Shown: positions 27,719 through 36,764 of the stretch, piece after piece
How the letters are laid out: each line of letters begins with the position of its first letter
Position numbering within the stretch: position 1 is the first letter of the stretch
Source of the DNA: Gammaproteobacteria bacterium
Lineage (GTDB): Bacteria > Pseudomonadota > Gammaproteobacteria > Poriferisulfidales > GCA-002705445
Length of the DNA: 64,000 nucleotides
Assembly: GCA_018674175.1 (NCBI GenBank)
Contig: JABHAT010000029.1
Span: forward strand, 1 to 64,000
Direction of reading: 5' to 3'
Notes under the pieces: model-generated
What the model was told of the DNA's origin: nothing
Database searches by the model: none
Seen by the model: only the letters and a program-made list of their open reading frames with translations
Translations under genes and position numbers: made by a program

Positions 27719-28315
27719 ATGAATAGAAAAGATTTTAAAATAATAGCTGAGTGGATACAAAAAGACTCAACAGTATTAGATTTAGGTTGTGGTGATTCAA
27801 CCCTATTAGATTATCTTGTATCTAATAAAAATATTTCAGGATATGGCTTTGAAAAAGATATTGATGAGGTCCAGGAATCTATTAAGAAAAATATTAATGT
27901 AATTCAGTCTGACTTTAATACCGGATTAGCAGAATATATTGATAGTAATTTTTTTGATTATTCAATCATGACTCAGGCTTTACAAGAAAATAAAAATCCA
28001 GATCACATAATACTTGAAATGGTTAGAGTATCTAGAGAAGGAATAATAACTTTTCCAAATATGGGATTTTGGAAAAATAGACTTCAGTTAGGGCTTGGAC
28101 GTATGCCAATATCTAAATCATTACCGAATCAATGGTTTGATACTCCAAATATTCATTTATGTACACTCAATGACTTTGAGAAATTATGTGAAGATCTTAA
28201 AATCACTATCCTTGAAAAGAAAGTTTTAAATAATAGATATTCTTCAAACTTATTGCTAAAAATTCTTCCAAACTTTTTTGGAGAAATAGCTTTATATAGA
28301 TTTAAAAAATACTAG
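27719..28315 (+). CDS. metW: MetW
   Basis: SAM-binding methyltransferase-like protein always paired with metX in this clade and needed for efficient homoserine acylation in some species. VLDLGCGDSTLLDYL (about 19-33) is the nucleotide motif; the family segment QALQENKNPDHIILEMVRV and ITFPNMGFWKNR are intact. 198 residues. Starts 12 bases after metX and meets a convergent gene with no gap. Confidence 0.95.
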   Translation: MNRKDFKIIAEWIQKDSTVLDLGCGDSTLLDYLVSNKNISGYGFEKDIDEVQESIKKNINVIQSDFNTGLAEYIDSNFFDYSIMTQALQENKNPDHIILEMVRVSREGIITFPNMGFWKNRLQLGLGRMPISKSLPNQWFDTPNIHLCTLNDFEKLCEDLKITILEKKVLNNRYSSNLLLKILPNFFGEIALYRFKKY

Positions 28316-28747
28316 TTATTCAGTATTGATTTTTGATCTTATAAAGTCAGTGTGATTTAAATGAAGAAGTTCAGTTAGTTTTCTTATCCTATGTTCTTCA
28401 TTCTTATCTATAACGTTATCAGCTCTTGCAACAAGCCAAGCCATGTTTATAAGATTTCTTTTTTGCATCTTTGTATAACTTTCATTGATTAGTTTTATAT
28501 ATTTTCTTAAACAATTAACATCTTTATGTATATTTAAAGCTTCATTAGTAAGCCAATCAGACTTATCCTTTGTTAATTTTAACTCGCTCTCAAATAAACC
28601 TATAATTGACTTTATTTCTTTATCGTCTATTTTAAAATCTGAATAACTTACTTCAATAAGAAGTATTGCGCACGCAAGGTTTATGTCAGCAATTGCATCT
28701 TTCTCAGGTGTGTTTTTTTTGAAAAATTTTTTGAGCATTTTTATCAT
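28316..28747 (-). CDS. TerB-like tellurite-resistance-family protein
   Basis: A 143-residue all-helical protein matching the TerB/DjlA N-terminal domain pattern: acidic helices with DFKIDDKEIKSI and the mirrored ARADNVIDKNEEHRIRKL, which look like paired metal-binding motifs. An alternative start at 28738 removes three residues. TerB proteins bind metal ions and are linked to stress complexes, but no other ter genes are here. It has a basic N-terminus (KKFFKKN) that might bind membranes or nucleic acid. Confidence 0.78.
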   Translation of the reverse strand: MIKMLKKFFKKNTPEKDAIADINLACAILLIEVSYSDFKIDDKEIKSIIGLFESELKLTKDKSDWLTNEALNIHKDVNCLRKYIKLINESYTKMQKRNLINMAWLVARADNVIDKNEEHRIRKLTELLHLNHTDFIRSKINTE

Positions 28748-28878
28748 TTCAAATCCTTAACATTTTTAATTTTTTATCATTATACATATATAGCATTATT
28801 AGCCAATTGAACATAATATTACCCTATTGATAATTATATTATTAAGATATAAAGTAACAGAAATTTTTTTGGTGAAAT

Positions 28879-29271
28879 ATGACTGATTATACTAACGAAG
28901 AGTTTCTATATATAACGAAAACTGTTATGAATGTTTTGGATACATGGAACCTTACTACTGAGCAGTACGTTCAAGTGCTTGGTTTACCCTCTCAAACAAA
29001 AAAAAGGCAGCTTGATAAATATAGATCTCTTAAAGCTTTTCCAGATGATGTGGCAATTATAAAAAGACTGAGTCATATAGTAGGTATATCGGATGCATTA
29101 AGAACAACATTCCCAAGAAATTTAAACATGGCTGAAAAATGGATGAATACAAACCATAGAAGGTTTGATAATAAAACTCCACTTTCTGTCATATTGGATG
29201 AAGGTATAAATGGTTTATGTAAAGTTAGATCTGAATTAGATTGTACTTTTGCTTGGAATGCTACAGCGTAA
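28879..29271 (+). CDS. DUF2384 (MbcA/ParS-type) protein, orphan
   Basis: A 130-residue protein of the antitoxin Xre/MbcA/ParS family. An N-terminal helix-turn-helix-like part (LTTEQYVQVLGLP, about 25-37) is followed by the toxin-binding domain with AEKWMNTNHRRFDNKTPLSV (about 83-102). In typical modules a RES-domain toxin gene follows; here a SET-domain gene follows after nine bases and no RES protein is in the window. It may be a solitary regulator rather than an antitoxin. Confidence 0.82.
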   Translation: MTDYTNEEFLYITKTVMNVLDTWNLTTEQYVQVLGLPSQTKKRQLDKYRSLKAFPDDVAIIKRLSHIVGISDALRTTFPRNLNMAEKWMNTNHRRFDNKTPLSVILDEGINGLCKVRSELDCTFAWNATA

Positions 29272-29280
29272 ATTAAAAAT

Positions 29281-29790
29281 ATGACAAATCTATATACTAT
29301 AAAGAATTCAAAGCTACATGGTAAAGGCTTGTTCGCAAATTCTAATATTAAATCTGGCACAAACATCATTGAATATGTTGGTGAGAAAATAACAAAGAAA
29401 CAATCAGACAAAATAGCTGAAATACAGCTTAAAAAATCACAAAAAAATAGAGAAGAAGGGCAAGTTTACATTTTCACTTTAGATGAAAAATACGATATAA
29501 ACGGAAACGTAAGTTATAACAAAGCTAGATTAATGAATCATTCCTGTAAGCCAAATTGTGACACAGATATTATAGATGGAAAAATTTGGATAAGATCGTA
29601 TAAAAATATTAAAAAGGGTGATGAATTAACTTATGATTACGGATTTGCTTTTGACAAAGACGACTTTAGAGATCATGTATGTAAGTGCGGAACTAGGGAC
29701 TGCGTAGGATTTATTGTGACAGAGGCAGATTGGAAAAAATTACAGAGATTTTTATTAAAGCTAGCTAAAAATTGCACAAAAACTAATTAA
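29281..29790 (+). CDS. SET-domain protein-lysine methyltransferase
   Basis: A 169-residue SET protein. GKGLFANSNIKSGTNIIEYVG (about 15-35) opens the domain; RLMNHSCKPNCDT (about 83-95) and KKGDELTYDYGF (about 114-125) form the SAM and substrate site; CKCGTRDCVGF is a post-SET zinc motif. Bacterial members methylate lysines of ribosomal, DNA-binding or host proteins; the target here is unknown. Probably cotranscribed with the DUF2384 gene. The 3' end overlaps convergent yrfG by eight bases. Confidence 0.88.
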   Translation: MTNLYTIKNSKLHGKGLFANSNIKSGTNIIEYVGEKITKKQSDKIAEIQLKKSQKNREEGQVYIFTLDEKYDINGNVSYNKARLMNHSCKPNCDTDIIDGKIWIRSYKNIKKGDELTYDYGFAFDKDDFRDHVCKCGTRDCVGFIVTEADWKKLQRFLLKLAKNCTKTN

Positions 29791-30442
29791 TAATCTCAGT
29801 TTCGAATAGAGATATATTATCTATAGATTTATAGTTTTTTATAATCTGTTTTTTATTTCCTGAATCTGGGAAATTTATAGCAATAATATTTTTAATGCCA
29901 TTTCTGTATGCAAAATCCAATACCTTTTGATTGTCATCAATAAAAACAGTTGTTTCCTTATTATAAATTAATTCTTTATCTAAATAATTCCAAAACTCAT
30001 TGGTTTCTTTTGCGAATCCATAGTCCTCTGAAGAAATAATATTATCAAAATAGCCCCACAATCTTGTTTCATTAAATTTTACATTTAACATATCTCTGGG
30101 ACAATTTGTAAGTAGTATTATTCTGATATTGCGTTTTTTTAGTTGAAGCAAAAAATCAATTACACCTGGAAAAATTCTAATTTTATCTTTTGTTTGTAAT
30201 AGTTCAGAATTTAAATTAATTTTTAATTTATCGCTCCAGTAATTTAGGCAATACCAGTCAAGCGTGCCTTGTTTTTTTTTATACATTTCTTCAAAAATTT
30301 CTTTTGATTTTATATATGAAATATTATTTTTTTTCGCATAAACTTTTGGAATATGTTTATGCCAAAAATAGTTATCATATGCTAGGTCTAGAAGAGTACC
30401 ATCCATGTCTAAAAAAAAAGTTTCTATTGAGTCCCATTTCAT
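29783..30442 (-). CDS. yrfG: GMP/IMP nucleotidase YrfG
   Basis: HAD-superfamily phosphatase of 219 residues. FFLDMDGTLLDLAYDNYFW (about 9-27) is nearly the E. coli YrfG opening, with the nucleophile DMDGT; ILLTNCPRD gives motif II and TVFIDDNQKVLDFA motif IV. E. coli YrfG acts on GMP and IMP. It is convergent with the SET gene and divergent from the MFS gene. Confidence 0.88.
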   Translation of the reverse strand: MKWDSIETFFLDMDGTLLDLAYDNYFWHKHIPKVYAKKNNISYIKSKEIFEEMYKKKQGTLDWYCLNYWSDKLKINLNSELLQTKDKIRIFPGVIDFLLQLKKRNIRIILLTNCPRDMLNVKFNETRLWGYFDNIISSEDYGFAKETNEFWNYLDKELIYNKETTVFIDDNQKVLDFAYRNGIKNIIAINFPDSGNKKQIIKNYKSIDNISLFETEIIN

Positions 30443-30476
30443 CTAATCTAGATCTTTAAGAGGTTAATATGATCAT

Positions 30477-31661
30477 ATGATAGCAGAAAAAAAATATTCA
30501 TTGTTAGTGAACTTACTACTCCAAGTAATGTTTGTTGGTATTTTACTAGGGCTTTTTAGAACTGCCATTCCTGCGCTATCTGAGACTATTTTTAATGTTC
30601 CAAAAAATTCTTTTATTTTTTTATCAACTTTTATAATTGCATTTGGAATAGTTAAAGGGATTTCAAATTATTACGCTGGAGTATTTGCTGATAAGTATAA
30701 TAGAAAATTTGTCCTTATATTAGGTTGGGTAGTTGCTTTACCAGTACCGTTTATAATTTATTTTTCTACTACATGGTATTTCATAATATTAGCAACTTTC
30801 ATTATAGGAATTAATCAAGGTCTAACGTGGTCAGTTACGCAAATTTCAAGTGTTGATATCACAAGAAATGAAAAAAGAGGTTTTGCAGTTGGCCTTAACG
30901 AATTTTCAGGTTACTTTGGTGTAGCAGTTGGTGGAATACTAGTAAGTTATATGACTTACTTACTCCCAGTTAAGGCTGCTTTATTCTTCTTTAGTATAAT
31001 ATTTATATTAATTGCGCTTATATATTGCATACTTTTAATTGAGGATACTAAAAAATATGCAAATATTGAAAGTAAAGGTAATCTGGAGAATATTTTTTTC
31101 TATGTATCATGGCGAAATAAAAAATTATTTGCGTATTCGCAAATTGGTCATGTTGAAAAATTTTTAGATACATTTATTTGGATATTTTTTCCAATCTATT
31201 TATTTAATAATGGAATAAAATTAATAGAAATAAGCTATATAGTAGGTACATATGCTTTTACATGGGGTGTTCTTCAAATATTTTCTGGATTATATTCAGA
31301 CTATATTGGGAGAAATTTATTAATTATAACGGGTATGTTAATTTGTATTATAACTTTACCTTTGTGTTTATTAAGTTTTGAACTAAGTTGGTGGTTAGCT
31401 TGTAGTTTTCTCTTAGGCGTTGGAATGGCAATGTTATATCCATCTATAAGTTCTGCGGTAAATGACAATTGTGATGATAGTTGGAGAGCATCCGGAATAG
31501 GTATCTACAGATTTTGGAGGGATACCGGCTATGCAACTGGTGCACTCTTAATAGGTATTGTAACAAGTGTAATTAATATTGAAGCAGGATTTATTTTTGT
31601 TTCATTTAGTATGATTTTATCAACTTTAATTTTAATCTTAATAATAAAAAAATATGGATAA
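30477..31661 (+). CDS. Major facilitator superfamily transporter
   Basis: A 394-residue MFS permease with about twelve hydrophobic helices. The motif-A-like loop GVFADKYNRKFVLILGW (about 68-84) and its second-half echo GLYSDYIGRNLLIITG (about 271-286) are clear. WRASGIGIYRFWRDTGYATGALL near the end resembles proton-coupled drug or metabolite exporters. Substrate unknown. Overlaps the DUF2237 gene by eight bases, so they are coupled. Confidence 0.88.
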   Translation: MIAEKKYSLLVNLLLQVMFVGILLGLFRTAIPALSETIFNVPKNSFIFLSTFIIAFGIVKGISNYYAGVFADKYNRKFVLILGWVVALPVPFIIYFSTTWYFIILATFIIGINQGLTWSVTQISSVDITRNEKRGFAVGLNEFSGYFGVAVGGILVSYMTYLLPVKAALFFFSIIFILIALIYCILLIEDTKKYANIESKGNLENIFFYVSWRNKKLFAYSQIGHVEKFLDTFIWIFFPIYLFNNGIKLIEISYIVGTYAFTWGVLQIFSGLYSDYIGRNLLIITGMLICIITLPLCLLSFELSWWLACSFLLGVGMAMLYPSISSAVNDNCDDSWRASGIGIYRFWRDTGYATGALLIGIVTSVINIEAGFIFVSFSMILSTLILILIIKKYG

Positions 31662-32031
31662 TAAATATAATAAAAATGTATTTGGTGAGCAAATAGAAGT
31701 TTGCAGTAAAGAAACTATGACTGGTTATTTAAGAAATGGTTCGTGTGTAACTTTAGATGATGATGTAGGAAGTCACACAGTATGTGCCAAAGTCACAAAT
31801 GAGTTTTTAGAATATTCAAGAAATAAAGGTAATGATCTAGTAACTCCTAGGCCAGAATTAGATTTCCCAGGGCTTAAAGAAGGCGACAAATGGTGCTTGT
31901 GCGCTTCAAGATGGCTTGAGGCACTTAATGACAATGTGGCCCCGCCTATTTTAATAAAAAGTACAAATATCTTGGCTTTAGAAATTATAGATATTGATTT
32001 ATTGAAAAAGCATGCAATCGATTTATTTTAA
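31654..32031 (+). CDS. DUF2237 protein
   Basis: A 125-residue member of the DUF2237 family, well conserved: SHTVCAKVTNEFLEYSRNKG (about 40-59), GNDLVTPRPELDFPGLKEGD (about 59-78) and WCLCASRWLEA (about 80-90). Conserved cysteines in SHTVC and CLC suggest metal or redox function, but none is established. Common in cyanobacteria and many proteobacteria. Coupled to the MFS gene upstream, with tRNA-Phe next on the other strand. Confidence 0.9.
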   Translation: MDNKYNKNVFGEQIEVCSKETMTGYLRNGSCVTLDDDVGSHTVCAKVTNEFLEYSRNKGNDLVTPRPELDFPGLKEGDKWCLCASRWLEALNDNVAPPILIKSTNILALEIIDIDLLKKHAIDLF

Positions 32032-32095
32032 AAAAAGAAATATTTTTTTATGTATTATCTCGTAAGCCTCGTTAGCAAGTTCTTTATTCTATAAA

Positions 32096-32171
32096 TGGTG
32101 GCTCGGGCCAGAATCGAACTGGCGACACGAGGATTTTCAGTCCACTGCTCTACCAACTGAGCTACCAAGCC
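32096..32171 (-). tRNA. tRNA-Phe (GAA)
   Basis: A 76-base cloverleaf with encoded CCA. Acceptor stem GGCTTGG/CCGAGCC, D-arm GCTC...GAGC, anticodon loop CTGAAAA (anticodon GAA) and T-arm GCCAGTTCGATTCTGGC. The anticodon stem (GTGGA/TCCTC) carries one U-U mismatch at the second pair. Located just upstream of the proteorhodopsin locus and transcribed away from it. Confidence 0.97.
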
Positions 32172-32479
32172 AAATCATCCATATATAAATTTAAAAAAGT
32201 GAGTATACACTAATGGAGCCATAGATGAAGGTAAGTTTTTTTACAGAAGATATTCATAGATTGGTCAATTCTCATCACATATTAGCCTATTAGAATATTT
32301 AAATTAATACGAATGCTAATTATGTTCATAAAAATTAACATTATTATCAATTACTTATGATTCATAAAATGTACAGATAAGCCGTTGTAATTAAGGGTTT
32401 ATTTTTTAATTTAAATCAATAGAATAAGAAAGGTATATAAAAATAAATAAGTATTTATAATAACTCGAGGAAAAACGAT
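32172..32479. other. Intergenic region ahead of proteorhodopsin
   Basis: About 308 bases of AT-rich non-coding DNA between tRNA-Phe and the rhodopsin gene. A possible -35 element TTGTAA at 32385-32390 is followed 16-20 bases later by TA-rich hexamers (for example TTAAAT at 32411-32416), which would give a leader of about 60 bases. GAGGAAA at about 32466 is the ribosome site. I see no ORF or RNA fold I can name. Confidence 0.4.
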
Positions 32480-33256
32480 ATGATTAATTTATTAGATTTT
32501 AGCAAAAAGCTTTTTGCGTCACTTCTAGTAGTAATCGCCTTACCAACTTTAGCTATAGCAGGTGGACATGCATCTGGTTTATCTGGAGATGATTATGTAG
32601 GTGTTACTTTCTGGATAATTTCTATGGCTATGGTTGCATCAACAGTATTTTTCATTGTTGAGCGTGACAGAGTTAGTTCAAAATGGAAAACATCATTAAC
32701 AGTTTCTGCGTTAGTTACATTAATAGCGGCAGTGCATTATTTCTATATGAGAGACGTGTGGGTAGCTACAGGTGAATCACCTACAGTTTTCAGATACATT
32801 GATTGGTTATTAACTGTTCCATTGTTAATGATTGAGTTCTACTTTATTTTAGCGGCTGTTACTACAGTATCTGTAGGAATTTTCTGGAGATTACTAATCG
32901 GTACAGTAGTTATGCTAGTTGGTGGATACATGGGTGAAGCAGGAATGGTGTCAGTAATGACAGGATTCATCATAGGGATGATCGGTTGGCTATATATTCT
33001 TTATGAAATCTTTGCTGGTGAAGCTTCTAAAGCAAATGCTTCTAGTGGAAGTGCAGCATGTCAAACAGCATTTGGTGCATTACGTTTAATTGTTACAGTT
33101 GGTTGGGCAATTTATCCTTTAGGATACTTCTTAGGATATTTAGCTGGTGGTACAGATCCAGCAACTGTAAACATAGTTTACAACTTAGCTGATTTTGTAA
33201 ACAAAATTGCCTTTGGTTTAATTATATGGGCAGCAGCTGTTAAAGAATCTGCGTAA
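32480..33256 (+). CDS. Proteorhodopsin, green-tuned proton pump
   Basis: A light-driven outward proton pump of the inner membrane, 258 residues with an N-terminal signal-like segment (about 10-28) and seven helices. By alignment in mind to the classic SAR86 protein, all key residues are shifted by 11: H86 (H75), D108 acceptor (D97), T112, L116 (L105, leucine meaning green absorption), E119 donor (E108) and K242 for the Schiff base (K231) in DFVNKIAFG. The gene is visibly less AT-rich than the crt genes after it, consistent with strong expression. It has its own terminator, so crt genes may be separately transcribed or reached by read-through. Confidence 0.98.
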   Translation: MINLLDFSKKLFASLLVVIALPTLAIAGGHASGLSGDDYVGVTFWIISMAMVASTVFFIVERDRVSSKWKTSLTVSALVTLIAAVHYFYMRDVWVATGESPTVFRYIDWLLTVPLLMIEFYFILAAVTTVSVGIFWRLLIGTVVMLVGGYMGEAGMVSVMTGFIIGMIGWLYILYEIFAGEASKANASSGSAACQTAFGALRLIVTVGWAIYPLGYFLGYLAGGTDPATVNIVYNLADFVNKIAFGLIIWAAAVKESA

Positions 33257-33280
33257 GTAGAATTTTTAATAAGTTTAACT

Positions 33281-33312
33281 AAAGGCTCGCTGTAACTAGT
33301 GAGCCTTTTTTA
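33281..33312 (+). terminator. Intrinsic terminator after proteorhodopsin
   Basis: AAAGGCTC (33281-33288) pairs with GAGCCTTT (33301-33308), extended inside by CT/AG, followed by a T-run to 33311. It is a textbook intrinsic terminator, and the clearest in the window. It separates the rhodopsin transcript from crtI, which starts 16 bases later. Confidence 0.88.
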
Positions 33313-33327
33313 TTTCCCGGTATTTTT

Positions 33328-34803
33328 ATGAAAAAAGTTATTATTATTGGATCTGGCTTTGGTGGTCTTTCGATTACTTCTAGATTGCGAAGCAAAGGAT
33401 TTGATGTGACATTAATAGAAAAACACGGTGACCTAGGTGGAAGAGCAAGGACATTTTTGCATAATGATTATAAGTACGATGCTGGCCCTACAGTTATAAC
33501 GGCGCCATATTTAATAGATGAACTTTTCTCAATACATTCAGAGAAGTTAAGTGATTATGTGAATTTATTACCAGTAAAGCCATGGTATAGATTTTTATTT
33601 GAAAATGGAGAATATCTAGATTACGGAGATAAATTAAGTACTACAGTTAGAGAAATAAAATCAAAATATAGTTATAAAGATGCAAGGTCATATATAAAAT
33701 TATTAAAACACAGCAAAAGAATCTTTAATAAAGCCTTTTTAGAACTTTCTGACGAACCCTTTGAAAGTCTCGGAAGCATGGTAAAACATCTTCCAGAGTT
33801 AATAAGAATAAGATTTGATAGATCTGTATATCAGGCTGTAGAAAAACACATGGGTAATAAAAATTTAAATCAAGCATTAAGTATGCATCCCCTACTTGTT
33901 GGTGGAAATCCATATAGCACAACATCAATATATTTATTAATACAATATTTAGAATGGAAGTGGGGGGTATTTTATGCAGAAGGAGGTACAGGAAAAATTG
34001 TAGATGCTTTAGAAAAGCTATTGCTAAAAAAAGGTGTTGAGATAAAAAAAAATACAGAAGCGCATAAAATAATTGTGAGTAAAAATAAAGTTATAGGCGT
34101 GGAAACGAATAAAGGATTAATTGATTGCGACGCCGTTGTATGTAATTCTGACCCCACATATACATATAAAAATTTACTTGGGTATAAACCTAATAAGATA
34201 TCTAATAATTTTAACTTAAAACATTCAATGAGTTTATTTGTACTATATTTCTCCACAAAAAAAATTTACAAAGATGTTAAACACCATACAATAATATTTA
34301 GCAAAAGACATTATGAGTTATTAAATGATATTTTTAATAAAAAAATATTTGTTAATGACCCTAGCTTATATCTTCATAGGCCAGGAGCAACTGATCCTTC
34401 GATGATACAAAATAATAATGATACATTTTATGTTTTAGCACCCGTACCTAATAACTTAAGTAATATTAACTGGGATGATAGAGGGGACGAGCTTTCATCA
34501 ATAATAATTGATACATTGCAAGAAAAAATTATGCCAGAACTATCCCAAAATATAGTGGACAGTTTTTACATAACTCCTGATTATTTTGAAAATGAATTAA
34601 ATACATATGCTGGAAGCGGTTTTGGAATACAGCCAATTTTTACGCAATCTGCTTATTTTAGATATGGAAATAAAGCGAAGGAAACAAAAGGGCTATATTT
34701 TGTAGGTGCAAGCACTCATCCAGGAGCAGGAGTTCCTGGTGTATTATCAACATCAAAAGTCACTGAAAAACTAATTTTAAGAGATTATGGGGATAATAAA
34801 TAA
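33328..34803 (+). CDS. crtI: Phytoene desaturase
   Basis: FAD-dependent desaturation of phytoene to lycopene, first of the retinal-pathway genes here. N-terminal FAD motif VIIIGSGFGGLSITSRL (about 4-20), then GGRARTF (about 44) and YDAGPTVITAP (about 51-61); C-terminal GLYFVGASTHPGAGVPGVL is the CrtI signature. 491 residues, standard. Overlaps crtB by 17 bases. Confidence 0.96.
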   Translation: MKKVIIIGSGFGGLSITSRLRSKGFDVTLIEKHGDLGGRARTFLHNDYKYDAGPTVITAPYLIDELFSIHSEKLSDYVNLLPVKPWYRFLFENGEYLDYGDKLSTTVREIKSKYSYKDARSYIKLLKHSKRIFNKAFLELSDEPFESLGSMVKHLPELIRIRFDRSVYQAVEKHMGNKNLNQALSMHPLLVGGNPYSTTSIYLLIQYLEWKWGVFYAEGGTGKIVDALEKLLLKKGVEIKKNTEAHKIIVSKNKVIGVETNKGLIDCDAVVCNSDPTYTYKNLLGYKPNKISNNFNLKHSMSLFVLYFSTKKIYKDVKHHTIIFSKRHYELLNDIFNKKIFVNDPSLYLHRPGATDPSMIQNNNDTFYVLAPVPNNLSNINWDDRGDELSSIIIDTLQEKIMPELSQNIVDSFYITPDYFENELNTYAGSGFGIQPIFTQSAYFRYGNKAKETKGLYFVGASTHPGAGVPGVLSTSKVTEKLILRDYGDNK

Positions 34804-35635
34804 CACACAAATAATTTATGAGAACAGCAAGTCCTTTTATTGGGCTAGTAAATTCTTACCTAAAAAAATTTTGAAAAAAGTCATAAATATTTACGCTTTT
34901 TGTAGATTGCAAGATGATCTAGTAGATGAGGGAATAAAAATAGAAGATTCTAGTGAATTAGAAGAGCTTGAAAATATTATAAAATCTTACGGTGTAAGTA
35001 AAAATATAATCTCAAATCTAATGGAAGGAATTAATTCTGACAAAAATTTTAAAAGGTTTAAAGATAACTCCGAGCTTCTAAGATATTGCTATAAAGTCGC
35101 AGGAGTTGTTGGATTAATGATGATTAAAGCTTTAGATATAAAGCAATCAGAAGCAAAATATTTTGCAATAGATTTGGGAATGGCAATGCAGCTAACAAAT
35201 ATCTCTAGAGATATAATGCAAGATTATAAAAAAAATAGAATCTATATTCCTGAAAATACTGGAATAAATAAAGATATTATAAGTAATATGACTAGTGAAA
35301 ATGAGAAAAAAATTAAGAAAGTTGTTAATCAAATAATATTAAAGTCAGAAATATATTATAAAAGCTCCTTAAATGGTCTGAGATATATACCAATAAGATC
35401 TAGATTAGCAATCCTTGTGTCTCTAAGAATATATCAAGGAATTGGTATAAAAATAACAAAAACAGGAAAAAAATTTATTCATGAGAACTTATATGTGACA
35501 AATATAGAAAAAACATTGATTGTTGCGAAAACATTAATTGAATTTATAATCTTTTTTATATTTCCTGTTTACAAGAAAAAACATAATGTATATTTACATG
35601 AATCCTTAGAGGGTTTATATGATATCCACAGATAA
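34787..35635 (+). CDS. crtB: Phytoene synthase
   Basis: Joins two geranylgeranyl diphosphates to phytoene. SKSFYWASKFLP at the N-terminus, the first aspartate-rich motif CRLQDDLVDE (about 38-47), and the second, MQLTNISRDIMQDYKKNRIYIP (about 135-156), are present. 282 residues. Overlaps both crtI and crtY by 17 bases. Its substrate producer, CrtE, is not encoded in this cluster. Confidence 0.95.
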   Translation: MGIINNTQIIYENSKSFYWASKFLPKKILKKVINIYAFCRLQDDLVDEGIKIEDSSELEELENIIKSYGVSKNIISNLMEGINSDKNFKRFKDNSELLRYCYKVAGVVGLMMIKALDIKQSEAKYFAIDLGMAMQLTNISRDIMQDYKKNRIYIPENTGINKDIISNMTSENEKKIKKVVNQIILKSEIYYKSSLNGLRYIPIRSRLAILVSLRIYQGIGIKITKTGKKFIHENLYVTNIEKTLIVAKTLIEFIIFFIFPVYKKKHNVYLHESLEGLYDIHR

Positions 35636-36764
35636 TAAATATGATTATATAATAATTGGTGCTGGTTGTGCCGGTCTAAGTTTAGCTTACAGGCTTTTAA
35701 ATAAAAATTATAAAATTTGCATATTGGAATCTAATAAAAACATAAATGAGAAAAATAAACTCTGGTCATTTTGGGATACTAAAAAAACTCCATTTAATCA
35801 TCTTATTAAAAAAAGATGGGAATATTTAATAATAAAAAATAAGTCTGAATCAATAAAAATTAATTGCAAGGATTACAATTATCAAAGTATAAACTCAAGT
35901 GATTTTAATAACTATATTATAAATAAAATAAATAAAAATATAAATTTTGACTTAATATTTTCCGAGAAAGTTGAGAATATTAAAAAAAATAATAATGAGG
36001 TTATTTTAACTACAAGTAAAAATATATATAAATGTAAGCATATATTTGATAGTAGCCCTAAAATACAAAAAGTTTTTATGTGGCAGAAATTTTTTGGCGC
36101 ATATGTTGAGGCAGAAGAAGAAATATTTGATGAGAAATCTCCAATATTTATGGAATTCTCAGATACAGAAAATAAATTTCACTTTATGTATATATTACCT
36201 TTTTCAAAAAAGACAGCGCTAATAGAGTCTACATATTTCTCCTGTCATGAAGAAAAAGAAATGCTCGATGAAAACTTTATTGATAGTTATATGCATAAAA
36301 AACATCCAAATAAAAAATATACAATTCAGAAGACGGAGTTTGGTAGAATTCCAATGGATACTAAAATTAATAGTATTACTGAGGATTATATTACTAAAAT
36401 AGGATCATATTCTGGAGTTACAAGAGCAAGTACTGGATATACATTCATAAATATTCAAAAGCAGGCTGATAAATTAGCAAATATAATGCCAGTTATAAGT
36501 GGTAATAATGAAAGTAAAAGATATTTTCACTCAATTTTATTGAGAAAAATGGATGCTGTATTTTTAGAAATTATTTCAAATAATCCAGAATATATGAAGA
36601 ACGCATTAATGGACTTATTTAGAACAAAAAAACATAATCCACAGATAAGATTTCTTTCTGATACGCCAACTATTCTTGATATATTAAAAATAATTATTTA
36701 CTTACCAAAAATAAAATTTATGCAGTACGCACTTGGTATAAAAAAAAATTTAAATGATAAATAA
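35619..36764 (+). CDS. crtY: Lycopene beta-cyclase
   Basis: Cyclises lycopene to beta-carotene. CrtY-type flavoprotein: YIIIGAGCAGLSLAYRLL (about 9-26), LWSFWDT (about 47-53), FGRIPM and YSGVTRASTGYTF (about 265-277). 381 residues. Very AT-rich. Overlaps blh by 11 bases. Confidence 0.94.
   Translation: MISTDNKYDYIIIGAGCAGLSLAYRLLNKNYKICILESNKNINEKNKLWSFWDTKKTPFNHLIKKRWEYLIIKNKSESIKINCKDYNYQSINSSDFNNYIINKINKNINFDLIFSEKVENIKKNNNEVILTTSKNIYKCKHIFDSSPKIQKVFMWQKFFGAYVEAEEEIFDEKSPIFMEFSDTENKFHFMYILPFSKKTALIESTYFSCHEEKEMLDENFIDSYMHKKHPNKKYTIQKTEFGRIPMDTKINSITEDYITKIGSYSGVTRASTGYTFINIQKQADKLANIMPVISGNNESKRYFHSILLRKMDAVFLEIISNNPEYMKNALMDLFRTKKHNPQIRFLSDTPTILDILKIIIYLPKIKFMQYALGIKKNLNDK

Noticed and set aside
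32172-32479. Attachment site or integrase remnant near tRNA-Phe
   Set aside because: No repeat of the tRNA 3' end and no integrase fragment were seen; the cassette also lies on the wrong side of the tRNA.
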